Assembly (NCBI GenBank): GCA_044348085.1
Contig: JBIKTM010000001.1
Span: forward strand, 62,001-126,000
Length of the DNA stretch: 64,000 nt
Origin: Verrucolacustris sp044348085
Lineage (GTDB): Bacteria > Verrucomicrobiota > Verrucomicrobiia > Methylacidiphilales > Verrucolacustridaceae
Direction of reading: 5' to 3'
Shown: in pieces, positions 54,174-62,476 of the stretch
Layout: every line of letters starts with the position of its first letter
How positions within the stretch are numbered: position 1 is the stretch's first letter
The notes under the pieces: generated by a model
What the model was told of the DNA's origin: nothing
The model's input: the letters and a program-made list of their open reading frames with translations, nothing else
Database searches by the model: none
Translations under genes and position numbers: made by a program

Positions 54174-54674
54174 ATGAAATACACCTACCTCTCACTTCTA
54201 GCCCTCCTTGCCATCCTTTCCGGGTGCGCTGACAAAGACAAAAAGGGGGACGGCGCTGCCTTTGGCGATAGCACCGACAATATTTACGATCAGTCGCTGC
54301 CCGAACGCTCCGGCAATCCTGACAACGCTGATTACGAAACCCTCAAAGCCGACACTGTCTTTTTTGCATACGACAGTTTTACGATCGAAGCCAAGGAACG
54401 CCCAAAGCTCGACAAACTCGCAAACTACCTGAGCAACAACTCCAATACAAAGATCGTGATTGCTGGTCATACCGATGCCCGTGGAACCCCCCAGTACAAT
54501 CTGGCCTTGAGCGAAAAACGCGCCAATGCCGTTCGCCAATACCTCATCGGCCTCGGAGCCACTGGCGGCAACATCAGCACGATTGGTTACGGAGAAGATC
54601 GCCCCGCCTCTGAAGGCGAATCTGAATCCTCACACAATTCGAACCGTCGTGCCGCCCCTGGGATCTTGCGGTAA
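54174..54674 (+). CDS. pal: Peptidoglycan-associated lipoprotein
   Basis: 166 residues with a lipoprotein signal (LLALLAILSGC, lipidated Cys at 18) and an OmpA-like C-terminal domain: VFFAYDSFTIEAKERPKLD, then IAGHTDARGTPQYNLALSEKRANAVR. The Asp and Arg of the peptidoglycan-binding motif are visible. Pal links the outer membrane to the cell wall and completes the Tol system. CpoB/YbgF, often found after pal, is absent. A long hairpin begins at the base after the stop. Confidence 0.95.
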   Translation: MKYTYLSLLALLAILSGCADKDKKGDGAAFGDSTDNIYDQSLPERSGNPDNADYETLKADTVFFAYDSFTIEAKERPKLDKLANYLSNNSNTKIVIAGHTDARGTPQYNLALSEKRANAVRQYLIGLGATGGNISTIGYGEDRPASEGESESSHNSNRRAAPGILR

Positions 54675-54702
54675 GAAGGGTCAGCCATATGGCTGACCCT
54701 TC
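54675..54702 (+). terminator. Perfect 28-base palindrome following pal
   Basis: gaagggtcagccat directly joined to its reverse complement, beginning at the base after the pal stop codon. It can form a 12-base stem with a 4-base loop. No T-run follows (tcgccgg), so it may be a transcript-stabilising 3' structure or a processing site rather than a classical terminator. The waaF GTG is 15 bases downstream. Confidence 0.65.
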
Positions 54703-54717
54703 GCCGGAAATCACCTG

Positions 54718-55710
54718 GTGATTCCTGCCCCAACAAGTCCCGATAAGACCCACCTCCTTCGCCTGCCCAACTGGCTTGGCGACTTCATCCTCTCTCTCTC
54801 TTCCGTTCACCTCTACCAGCGCTGGCTGAACCAGCGTGCCCCCCTCGTCACTGTCGGGCCTCCATCCCTTTCCTCCTTGGCCCCTATCCTACTCCCCGGA
54901 ATCGACTATATTCCTGCACCCTCTTTTCCCTTTGCCCTCCACTCGATCCTGAAAAAAAAGCAGGTTTCAGCTGCCACACTCCTCCCTAACTCCCTCCGCG
55001 TCGCTCTCGAAACTCTTTCCATCCCTTATCGCGCAGGATTTTCACGCCCGATCCGTGATCTCTTTCTTGCGGATCATCGTCCCCGCAGAACCTCACCCTA
55101 CGGTTATGTTCATGTGGCCGACCAGTACCTCGGCCTATTGGAAGATCTTGGCCTGCCTAGAAGCAAAGCCGAGCTTCCCCCACCTCCAACTCTCCCAAAA
55201 CCAAAAGATGCTCCCTCCCAGCCCTACCTCGCCATCCTCCCTGGCGCCGCATACGGACCCGCCAAACGCTGGGATCCCAATTCCTTTGCCTCGGTTATCC
55301 GCGATCTACAAAAGTCCCACTCCCTCCAACCGATCCTCATGGGCGGCCCTGGAGATGTCGAAGCCTGCCAAACCGTTGCCCAAAACCTCGGCTCCCCAGT
55401 TACCGACATCTCAGGAAAAACTACGACTCTTGAACTCGCTCACTGGCTTGCTCACTCCCGACTCATCCTCTGTCACGATAGCGGCCCGATGCATCTGGCC
55501 GCTTTCCTCCGCAAACCCGCCGTCGCCATCTTTGGCTCGACCGAACCCGCCTGGACTGGCCCCCTCGGCTCTACCGTCACTGTTGTCCGTCACAAGGTAT
55601 CCTGTAGCCCCTGCTTCCTCAAAACCTGCCCCATAGATCGCCGCTGCATGACCCGACTCACCCCCGAAGAAGTTTTGACTGCGTGCGTCCAAAGGTTGAA
55701 CCAAAAATGA
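54718..55710 (+). CDS. waaF: Lipopolysaccharide heptosyltransferase II-type glycosyltransferase
   Basis: 330 residues of the GT9 family starting with GTG. RLPNWLGDFILSLSSVHL at the N-terminus, the donor-binding region LAILPGAAYGPAKRW, HDSGPMHLAAFL and the C-terminal Cys pair in CSPCFLKTCPIDRRC are typical of the WaaF/ADP-heptose:LPS heptosyltransferase II group. It adds heptose to the LPS inner core on the cytoplasmic face. Acceptor is not certain by sequence alone. It is overlapped by murJ (ATGA). Confidence 0.9.
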   Translation: MIPAPTSPDKTHLLRLPNWLGDFILSLSSVHLYQRWLNQRAPLVTVGPPSLSSLAPILLPGIDYIPAPSFPFALHSILKKKQVSAATLLPNSLRVALETLSIPYRAGFSRPIRDLFLADHRPRRTSPYGYVHVADQYLGLLEDLGLPRSKAELPPPPTLPKPKDAPSQPYLAILPGAAYGPAKRWDPNSFASVIRDLQKSHSLQPILMGGPGDVEACQTVAQNLGSPVTDISGKTTTLELAHWLAHSRLILCHDSGPMHLAAFLRKPAVAIFGSTEPAWTGPLGSTVTVVRHKVSCSPCFLKTCPIDRRCMTRLTPEEVLTACVQRLNQK

Positions 55711-57263
55711 GCACCAAAGGCACATCTCGCGTGATGGCAGCCATCGGAGCCTCCCGCATTCTCGGGCTGGTCCGCGAAATCCTCCTCAACACCTTCCTCG
55801 GAGCAGGCAAGGAACTCGATGCCCTCATCGCCGCCTTCCGCATCCCCAACCTCCTGCGAGATCTTTTTGCCGAAGGAGCCCTCTCCACCGCCTTCGTCAC
55901 CACCTTCTCCCAAAAACTGGCCAAGGAGGGTAAAGAGTCTGCCTTTCGACTCGCCAGCAACGTCAACACCCTCCTTTTCATTGTCCTCTTTCTCATCGTC
56001 GCTGCCGGGATCATCTTTGCCGACCCTCTCGTCCGACTCCTCAATCCAGGATTCGCAGCCGTACCTGGTAAACTTGATCTCACCGTCGAACTCACCCGCA
56101 TCCTATTCCCCTTCATTCTCTTTCTTTCCCTTGCTGCCGTTTACATGGGACTTCTCAACAGCCTCCACCACTTTGGTCTGCCCGCTTTTGCCTCCGCCGC
56201 CTTTAACTTTGTTTCCATCGCCGTAGGCCTACTCCTCGCTTGGATTCTTGATCCCACCTTTGGACAACGCTCCGTCTACGGATTCGCCATTGGTGTTCTG
56301 GTGGGAGGCCTTGCCCAGTGGCTAGTCATGGTTCCACGCGCCATCTCCCTTGGTTACCAGCCCCGCTGGCTCCTTGTTTGGAACGATCCAGGCCTCAAAC
56401 AGGTCCTTCGCCTTCTTGGCCCCGCATCGATCGGAGCCGCCGCCGTCCAGGTCAACGTCATGATCAACGGCTACTTCGCCTCCTATCTCGCGGATGGCTC
56501 TGTTACCTGCCTCAACAACGCCTTCCGCCTCATTCAACTTCCCATCGGCCTTTTCGGCGTCGCTGTCGCGACCGTAACACTCCCACACCTCGCCCGGCAC
56601 GCTGCCTTGGATGAGAAAGTGGCCCTTCGTGATCGTCTACTCGTGGGTGTTCGTCAAACCCTCTTCCTGACTCTACCTGCAGCCATCGGTCTCTTCCTAC
56701 TGGCCGAACCTATCGTTGCCTCGATATTCCAGTACGGGCGATTCAGCTCCGAGAGCACCGCCCTCACAGCCCTCGCCCTCAAAGGCTACACACTCGGACT
56801 CGTCTCATACGCCTGTATGAAGGTTGTTGCCCCGGCCTTTTCGGCCATCGATCGACCCGGGATTCCACTTCGCGTCAGCCTTACGGGAATTTTTCTCAAC
56901 CTCACCTTCAACTACATTCTTATTCGGGTCTACAACCTCGGCATTTTAGGACTCACTCTCACCACAGCCTCTGTGGCGACCCTCAATATTCTCCAACTGG
57001 TGTGGGACTCCCACCGTCACGTCGGCAGCTACCTCGAACCCCACTTCCTCCAAGGGCTCGGAAAGATACTCCTCTGCTGCGTTACACTAATAGGAACCCT
57101 ACTTCTAGGTCTCCAATTCATTCACCCCATGGACCAACCCATCCCTGTTCGGATTGCTAGTTGCGTGGCGCTCGTTCTCTTGGGAGCCGCCTCCTACTTC
57201 TTGTCCGCTAAACTCTTAAAACTCCCCGATGCCTCACTCCTCTTCCGCCCCAAAAAAACCTAA
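55707..57263 (+). CDS. murJ: Lipid II flippase MurJ
   Basis: 518 residues from ATG 55707 overlapping the waaF stop. About fourteen membrane helices of the MOP superfamily. MAAIGASRILGLVREILLNTFLGAG, FRIPNLLRDLFAEGALSTAFV with the conserved Arg residues, and INGYFASYL are the MurJ/MviN family features. It flips lipid II to the periplasmic side for cell-wall synthesis. The gene closes the tol-waaF-murJ stretch. The following 130 bases are pyrimidine-rich with repeated ccttaa units. Confidence 0.95.
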   Translation: MSTKGTSRVMAAIGASRILGLVREILLNTFLGAGKELDALIAAFRIPNLLRDLFAEGALSTAFVTTFSQKLAKEGKESAFRLASNVNTLLFIVLFLIVAAGIIFADPLVRLLNPGFAAVPGKLDLTVELTRILFPFILFLSLAAVYMGLLNSLHHFGLPAFASAAFNFVSIAVGLLLAWILDPTFGQRSVYGFAIGVLVGGLAQWLVMVPRAISLGYQPRWLLVWNDPGLKQVLRLLGPASIGAAAVQVNVMINGYFASYLADGSVTCLNNAFRLIQLPIGLFGVAVATVTLPHLARHAALDEKVALRDRLLVGVRQTLFLTLPAAIGLFLLAEPIVASIFQYGRFSSESTALTALALKGYTLGLVSYACMKVVAPAFSAIDRPGIPLRVSLTGIFLNLTFNYILIRVYNLGILGLTLTTASVATLNILQLVWDSHRHVGSYLEPHFLQGLGKILLCCVTLIGTLLLGLQFIHPMDQPIPVRIASCVALVLLGAASYFLSAKLLKLPDASLLFRPKKT

Positions 57264-57394
57264 TCGTTCCAATCTCTTCTCCTTCCTTAAACCCTTAACC
57301 CCTTAATCCCTCTTCCCACTACCCCTTAATCCCTTTCTTACTCCGCCATAATCCCTGCCTCTCTGACAATTTTCTGCTATCAAGAAAGAGTCTG

Positions 57395-57468
57395 GCGCCC
57401 GTAGCTCAGGGGACTAGAGCAGCGGATTTCTAATCCGCGGGTCGGTGGTTCGAATCCACCCGGGCGCG
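57395..57468 (+). tRNA. tRNA-Arg (TCT)
   Basis: Cloverleaf with acceptor GCGCCCG paired to CGGGCGC, D-arm AGCTCAGGGGACTAGAGC, anticodon stem GCGGA/TCCGC around anticodon TCT and T-arm GGTGGTTCGAATCCACC. Discriminator G and no encoded CCA. It reads AGA/AGG codons. The 162 bases after it (57469-57630) hold nothing I can identify. Confidence 0.95.
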
Positions 57469-57630
57469 TTGAGTAGACTTGTTGTTATTCCTCAAATAAA
57501 AGCCCTGCTCGCGATGTGGGGTGCCCCGTCTCGATGTTTTTATACTTCCTCTTTAAGGGCAAAAAGAAGTAGTGCCTCCGCTTTGTGTTGGCTACTTCGC
57601 CCAAACGCAACCAATCAACTAATCCCCGCT

Positions 57631-58200
57631 TTAGTAAATACGAAAAGCCAACTGCCAAGAAAAGCCTTTCGGATTTTCGGCCTTGAGGTCTGCCGGGAAG
57701 GGGCCGATCAAGCCGCTACACTCCTTGATCGATTCCCCACTGATTGTTCCAAGAATCGAGTTTGTGTTTTCTTGGGTGATGCTCAGATCAGAAATTGTGC
57801 CATCGGCGTTTACGTGGAATCGGACGACGACCCGATCGACCCCGATTTTGGCCATGGTTTGCTGGACCTTAATATTCCAACGAGATCCAATGGCAAGGTA
57901 GAGCTTATGTTGGTACCGATTGAGAGTGGTTCCCTTGGGGGCAAAGGATACGTCTTGGCTCAAAGCGGCCCCTCCCGATACAGCACTTCGATTGCGAAAG
58001 ATGTCAGGGGGTGTGGCAAAGGCGGAGGAGGAGTCGGTTGCATTGGACGCGGAAAGAACGGGGGCAGGTTTTGGAGGTTGCTGGGCGGGTTTAGCTTCAG
58101 AGGGAGCTAAACGCGCAGACGGTATTACCTCAGCCCCCTCCGCCCTCACCCCTATCGTGGGCAGGAGCAGGAGAAGGATGAGAATTGGGAGAGAAGTCAT
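57631..58200 (-). CDS. Secreted protein with TonB C-terminal-like domain
   Basis: 189 residues with a signal peptide (LPILILLLLLPTIGVRAEG), an Ala/Pro/Ser-rich linker (about 25-90) and a C-terminal domain (about 95-189) resembling the TonB/TolA C-terminal fold: YLAIGSRWNIKVQQ, VVVRFHVNADGTISDLSI, FSWQLAFRIY. Lacking a membrane anchor, it cannot work like TonB itself. Its ATG overlaps the stop of the Sel1-repeat gene (ATGA), so the two are coexpressed and may act together. The function is unknown. Confidence 0.72.
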   Translation of the reverse strand: MTSLPILILLLLLPTIGVRAEGAEVIPSARLAPSEAKPAQQPPKPAPVLSASNATDSSSAFATPPDIFRNRSAVSGGAALSQDVSFAPKGTTLNRYQHKLYLAIGSRWNIKVQQTMAKIGVDRVVVRFHVNADGTISDLSITQENTNSILGTISGESIKECSGLIGPFPADLKAENPKGFSWQLAFRIY

Positions 58201-59321
58201 TTAGACTTAAGTTTTTCTAGTAACTCTTTTGCCTCCGCATTCCCTTGAATAGATGCCTTCGTAAACCACTTCGTCGCTTCCTTGTAATCTTGGGTAACGC
58301 CTTCACCTTTATAGTAGTACACACCAAGATTGAATTGCGCCTCCGCATTTCCCTGCTCAGCTGACTTTGTAAACCACTTTACCGCTTCCATGTAATCTTG
58401 GGTAACGCCTTCACCCTTATCGTAGCACACACCAAGACTAAATTGCGCCCCCCCATCCCCCTGCTCAGCTGACTTTGTAAACCACTTTACCGCTTCCATG
58501 TAATCTTGGGTAACGCCTTCGCCTTTTCCGTAGCACCTACCCAGATTGTGTTGTGCTGGAGCATCTCCTTGCTCAGCCGACTTAGCAAACCACTTAACCG
58601 CTTCTTTATAATCTTTTGCAATTCCTCGGCCGCTCTTGTAGCAAATACCAATATTGTATTGAGCCAATGCATTCCCCTGCTCAGCAGACTTCGTATACCA
58701 TTCCAATGCTTTTTTGTGATCCTGTGTAACCCCTAGACCCTTATCGTAGCAAAAACCAAGATCACTTTGTGCGCTAGCATTCCCCTGCTCAGCCGACTTC
58801 GTCCACCACTTCACCGCTTCCTTGTAATCTTGGATAACGCCTTCACCCTTATAGTAGCACCTACCAAAAGTGTATTGAGCCAACGCATTTCCCTGCTCAG
58901 CCGACTTCGTGTACCACTTCGCCGCTTCCTTGTAATCTTGGGTAACGCCTTTACCAGTCTTGTAGCAGTGCCCAAGATTATATTGGGCCTTCATATTTCC
59001 CTGTTCAGCTGACTTAATGAACCACTTCACCGCCTCCTTTTCATCTTTACTCACTCCTAATCCATCTCTGTAGCAAACTCCCTGCGCATTTTGTCCGAAC
59101 GAATTCCCTTTTTCAGCCGACTTGGTGAACCACTTATACGACTCACCGTAATCTACAGCAACGCCTTTGCCCATGTGATAGGCGCGCCCAAGATTGTATT
59201 GGGCTAAAGCATCTCCCGATTCTGCTTTTTCAACTAATTCAGGGGAATAGGAAACAACATCCTCCGCCCATCCACTTACAGCCAGCATTCCAAAGAGAAG
59301 GAAAAGAGGGATTAATTTCAC
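58197..59321 (-). CDS. Secreted Sel1-repeat protein, nine repeats
   Basis: 374 residues from GTG 59321, the start that puts a signal peptide (LIPLFLLFGMLAVSGWAE) at the N-terminus. Nine Sel1-type repeats of 36 residues follow, with the pattern AQYNLGxCYxxGxGVTQDYKEAVKWFTKSAEQGN. They form a helical-hairpin solenoid used for protein-protein contacts. Several units are almost identical, especially 7 and 8, which points to recent internal duplication. It overlaps the TonB-domain gene by ATGA. The cell partner is unknown. Confidence 0.85.
   Translation of the reverse strand: MKLIPLFLLFGMLAVSGWAEDVVSYSPELVEKAESGDALAQYNLGRAYHMGKGVAVDYGESYKWFTKSAEKGNSFGQNAQGVCYRDGLGVSKDEKEAVKWFIKSAEQGNMKAQYNLGHCYKTGKGVTQDYKEAAKWYTKSAEQGNALAQYTFGRCYYKGEGVIQDYKEAVKWWTKSAEQGNASAQSDLGFCYDKGLGVTQDHKKALEWYTKSAEQGNALAQYNIGICYKSGRGIAKDYKEAVKWFAKSAEQGDAPAQHNLGRCYGKGEGVTQDYMEAVKWFTKSAEQGDGGAQFSLGVCYDKGEGVTQDYMEAVKWFTKSAEQGNAEAQFNLGVYYYKGEGVTQDYKEATKWFTKASIQGNAEAKELLEKLKSK
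58245..59216 (-). repeat. Tandem 108-base coding repeats in the Sel1 gene
   Basis: Nine consecutive 108-base units encode the 36-residue Sel1 repeats. Identity between neighbouring units is high at DNA level in the gene's 3' part, such as the repeated cttgggtaacgccttc and gctgactttgtaaaccac blocks (as read on the plus strand). Copy number may vary between strains. Confidence 0.8.
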
Positions 59322-59444
59322 TAACTCACTCTGCTCCTCCCGCGCCGCTTGTGGCAAGCTGGAGGTGGACGATTCCTAGGGCGTTTTAGAGCGATTCTAG
59401 GGGTTTAAGCCCCTTCCCAAACGAGGCGAGACTAGCTCAAAGCC

Positions 59445-60569
59445 CTACTGCTTGGCCTTAATCCGAACGAACGCCTTATCCGTAGGCAGACCAGTCAGAG
59501 GCAGGGATAATGCTTGGTAGGGAGTCCAAGTCTGGAGGTCGGTAGATTGCTCGATGTCGTAGTTAAGGACAAAGCCTCCACCCAGTTGGCGATTCAGAAC
59601 TACGTCATCGATTGCCATGTTCTGGATTTGGCTAGTCGTGTAGAGCTGATGGGCGTTGGGATTTCCAAGAACGCTTTGTTGTCCAGCGGTGAAATTACTA
59701 GTTTGGTTTGCTACCAAGTGACTTATTACAGATGACACAAGCAGGGATGGGCAATTTTCAAAAGCACCGTCTCCAATACTTGTCACGCTTGTAGGGATGG
59801 TAATGTTTTCGAGCACAGCACACCCATTGAACGCATACATGCCAATCGTGATCACGCTATTGGGTATGGTCATGTTGGTCAGACCTGCGCATCCAGCGAA
59901 TGCCCCATTTCCGATATTTGTTACGCCACTTGAAATGACGACGTCGGTCAGGTTATCACAACCCAAGAAAGCAAGTATACCAATTGATGTTACTGTATTT
60001 GGAATAGTATACGTGACCCCTGATAAGCATTTTGGAAATGCTACGATAAGAAAAGTCTTGTTTTGATTAAACAAGACCCCGTTTTGATATACAAAGCTGG
60101 AATTAGGTAATTCTAAGGTGAAGCTAATTAACTCTTGAAGGCCGCAAAGTGCCCCATCAGCAATACGAACAACACTATTTGGAATCGTAAGTGCGGTAAG
60201 GTTGGTGCAAGAGTAGAAAGCATACTCGCCAAGGTTGGTCACGCTATTTGGAATGTCCACACTGGTAATGGATGATCCGTAAAATGCATATCTACCTATT
60301 CTAGAAATGCCCTGAGATATGCTAATACTTGCAATACTTTGCTGCGAGCCATACGCCCAACCCTGAATAGGAACTTCTCCACTCCCAACTTGAACCACGG
60401 GAATACCATTCAACTCGCTTGGTATCGTCACCGCCCCACCCGCTCCTGTGTACGCAGTAATGGTGGCTTGGTTATTTTCAACCGAATAAGTCCAATCTCC
60501 AGATTGCTCCCCCAACACAGTCTGGAAGGCCAAGGCAAGGAGGAGGGCAGAGAGAATGAGGTTTCGCAT
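59445..60569 (-). CDS. Secreted leucine-rich repeat (BspA/LRR_5-type) protein
   Basis: 374 residues: a signal peptide (LILSALLLALAFQTVLGE), then about eight LRR_5 repeats of about 23 residues with the pattern SVTSIGxxAFxGCxxLTxVxIPNSV (about 75-270). A C-terminal region (about 280-374) with STDLQTWTPYQALSLPLTG resembles a domain common at the ends of verrucomicrobial secreted proteins. BspA-type repeats mediate surface contacts in other bacteria; binding partner here is unknown. No anchor or sorting signal is visible. The flanking gaps (59322-59444 and 60570-60711) hold no gene. Confidence 0.85.
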   Translation of the reverse strand: MRNLILSALLLALAFQTVLGEQSGDWTYSVENNQATITAYTGAGGAVTIPSELNGIPVVQVGSGEVPIQGWAYGSQQSIASISISQGISRIGRYAFYGSSITSVDIPNSVTNLGEYAFYSCTNLTALTIPNSVVRIADGALCGLQELISFTLELPNSSFVYQNGVLFNQNKTFLIVAFPKCLSGVTYTIPNTVTSIGILAFLGCDNLTDVVISSGVTNIGNGAFAGCAGLTNMTIPNSVITIGMYAFNGCAVLENITIPTSVTSIGDGAFENCPSLLVSSVISHLVANQTSNFTAGQQSVLGNPNAHQLYTTSQIQNMAIDDVVLNRQLGGGFVLNYDIEQSTDLQTWTPYQALSLPLTGLPTDKAFVRIKAKQ

Positions 60570-60711
60570 TTAATTAATTAAGCACCCCCCAGACTGATTC
60601 TCAATAATCCCATTAAACTATTAGCCCCCTGCATATGGCCCGAATGGGCTAAATTACGCACAGTTACTAACCGAGATAGCCGAGACCCTGTCGAATACAC
60701 CACCCGATTGC

Positions 60712-60909
60712 TTACGGAACAAGTTCGTTGATGATTTTGTCACTTGGGCCGCACTTCTTTATACAAGGACATTTCTTGCCGTCCCGCGTACAGGGACATC
60801 GGCAACTTTCACCCGTAATGCAGGGCTCTTGGATTAAATCCAGTCTTTGTGCGTTCCCTGCTCCCAAAGCCAAGAGATGGAATCCGCAGAAAAGATAGAT
60901 TTGTTTCAC
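60712..60909 (-). CDS. Small cysteine-rich secreted protein
   Basis: 65 residues from a GTG that overlaps the stop of the gene before it (GTGA). A signal peptide (IYLFCGFHLLALGAGNA) is followed by a mature part of about 45 residues with seven cysteines clustered in EPCITGESCRCPCTRDG and KKCPCIKKCG. The spacing suggests a metal site or tight disulfide knot. I do not recognise the family. Overlap with the Ca-binding-type gene supports real coexpression. Confidence 0.65.
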   Translation of the reverse strand: MKQIYLFCGFHLLALGAGNAQRLDLIQEPCITGESCRCPCTRDGKKCPCIKKCGPSDKIINELVP

Positions 60910-61364
60910 CGATGAACAGCCTCAGCATTGGTCGAATAGAAAATCACCCGGTTGCTTCCTTTCACCTCAAAGTAGTGGGAGGGATTTGAATCCGGATTCG
61001 TCGGATCACAGTGAAACTTGACCTCAGTAAAATCATCGAATCCATCGTGGTCGGAATCGATCAGTTCCCCCAGTGATCGAGGTGCCTCCAGAGCCTCCCC
61101 CTTCTTCACCCATCGCCCCTCCAGCCAGTAAATCTCCTGCCTCACCAAAGATCGATTCAACTTCGCATCCTTCGCCTGCTCCTTCTCGCGTTCCAAGCGA
61201 GCCTCCTTCGCATCAGGTGTTTCTAGTCCGGGTGACGGCTCCACCATCACTACCCCATTTTTATTAAACTCATTCCAAACTGTTGAAACCGTATCTTCTC
61301 CCATCCCAGTTAAAGGCCAAATCATAATCCCAAGCAGAAACCCCCGACTTGCAAACAACCTCAT
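60906..61364 (-). CDS. Secreted protein with thrombospondin type 3-like calcium-binding segment
   Basis: 152 residues. Signal peptide (RGFLLGIMIWPLTGMGE), a charged helical region (about 55-75, rich in Lys and Glu), a WLEGRWVKKGE segment and a Ca-binding loop DSDHDGFDDFTEVKFHCDPTNPDSNPS of the TSP type 3/dockerin-like kind near residue 105. Such repeats are usual in verrucomicrobial exported proteins. The function is unknown. It precedes and overlaps the small Cys-rich gene. Confidence 0.72.
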   Translation of the reverse strand: MRLFASRGFLLGIMIWPLTGMGEDTVSTVWNEFNKNGVVMVEPSPGLETPDAKEARLEREKEQAKDAKLNRSLVRQEIYWLEGRWVKKGEALEAPRSLGELIDSDHDGFDDFTEVKFHCDPTNPDSNPSHYFEVKGSNRVIFYSTNAEAVHR

Positions 61365-61441
61365 GACTTAATTCTGCGATTCCTCCCCCTTTCCACCAAG
61401 AGAATTATAACAACACAAACCCCTGCTTCCAATCCCATCCC

Positions 61442-62356
61442 TCAATCCCCACGGGTATACTCGTTTCTCCATTCTCTCAACTCCCTCGCCTCCTGCGCGG
61501 ATAGCTTTTTAGTTTTCGGTGTCTTTCGCTCTCCTGCACCCGCAAAAAGAATCCTCTTTACCAACTCCGTTCCCTCATCAATCGGTAAATGCCCAACCCC
61601 AGGGAGTGCATGCACGCTCGCCTCAGGCCAAACCCGTTGCCAGCGCTCTACTGCCTTTTTCACCGCCCCAAAGGTCTTCTGCCCACATATAATGTCGGTC
61701 GAAATCTTTAAGCCCTGAAACTGCTCCGGCACCCCAGCCCCCTCGAACATCCTCAGATAAGCCAATGTCACCCCATGGTTCACTTGAGCAAATGACTCAG
61801 TCAGATCCACTTTTCCTGATCTCCTCTCACTGAGGAACAGATTTGTAATCCATCGACCCAACGGATTAGCAAATGCTGTCGCATACATAACTCGCCCCAA
61901 GACAGGTATGAGAAAGAGTCGAAAATACCAAGGACACTCCGCAAAGGGATCAATCATCACGAGTCGTCCCACCACACTCCCCCGACCCATCTCCGCCAGC
62001 TCCCTCGCGACAAATACCGCCATTAATCCGCCCGTACAACTTCCCACCAAGGTCAGATTCTCCTTTTCCAGTCCCACCAACTCCTTCGCCAAACTCCGTG
62101 CTACATCACGGATTTCCCAACGAGGCGGTTCAGGCGTTTGGCCACAACCTGGCAGATCATAGCTGTAGAACGAAATCGCCTCAGGAAGCTTCTCCAGTAA
62201 CGGCTGAAAGGTCCTGTGATCCCCGCTCCAACCATGGAAACCCACAACCACTTTCCCCCCTCTTCCTGTTTGGACACGGTGCATCCCCAATTCTCCCTTT
62301 TTCACCCAGCGAGACAATCCAGACTTCCCACAACGATTCCCCGCTTTTAAAATCAC
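61442..62356 (-). CDS. Alpha/beta hydrolase-fold protein with Cys at the nucleophile position
   Basis: 304 residues, GTG start. Fold markers are VVVGFHGWSGDH (oxyanion HGW), YSYDLPGCGQTP and the nucleophile elbow LTLVGSCTGGLMA, where Cys107 replaces the usual Ser. The His is His256 in LPGVGHLPID. The place where the acid normally lies reads IICGQKTFGAV with no Asp or Glu. So the catalytic triad is atypical or incomplete. The lysine-rich tail (KTPKTKKLSAQEARELREW) is an added C-terminal extension. Substrate unknown. Confidence 0.8.
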   Translation of the reverse strand: MILKAGNRCGKSGLSRWVKKGELGMHRVQTGRGGKVVVGFHGWSGDHRTFQPLLEKLPEAISFYSYDLPGCGQTPEPPRWEIRDVARSLAKELVGLEKENLTLVGSCTGGLMAVFVARELAEMGRGSVVGRLVMIDPFAECPWYFRLFLIPVLGRVMYATAFANPLGRWITNLFLSERRSGKVDLTESFAQVNHGVTLAYLRMFEGAGVPEQFQGLKISTDIICGQKTFGAVKKAVERWQRVWPEASVHALPGVGHLPIDEGTELVKRILFAGAGERKTPKTKKLSAQEARELREWRNEYTRGD

Positions 62357-62359
62357 CTC

Positions 62360-62476
62360 ATGCTGAACCGTCCTGATTTGCGTAGTTGGATCTTTACCCT
62401 GCTCGTTGGAGGAGGAGTTCTCGGAATCAGCCTGATTGTTTTTGTTCTTAGCTATCTCCGTCTCCGAGCCCCTTAG
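62360..62476 (+). CDS. Possible 38-residue single-helix membrane peptide
   Basis: An open frame starting 3 bases from the divergent hydrolase start and ending across the stop of the convergent Sel1 gene. The product has a basic-polar N-terminus (MLNRPDLRSW), one hydrophobic segment (IFTLLVGGGVLGISLIVFVL) and a basic tail (RLRAP), a credible membrane topology. No ribosome binding site is seen. Without it, this gap of about 115 bases would be empty. Confidence 0.35.
   Translation: MLNRPDLRSWIFTLLVGGGVLGISLIVFVLSYLRLRAP

Noticed and set aside
57264..57394. Pyrimidine-rich ccttaa-like repeats after murJ
   Set aside because: Units are irregular and short, without the spacing of a known repeat class; most likely low-complexity intergenic DNA.
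58245..59216. Regular repeats resembling a CRISPR array
   Set aside because: The period is 108 bases with no unique spacers, and the repeats translate to Sel1 units in a single open frame.
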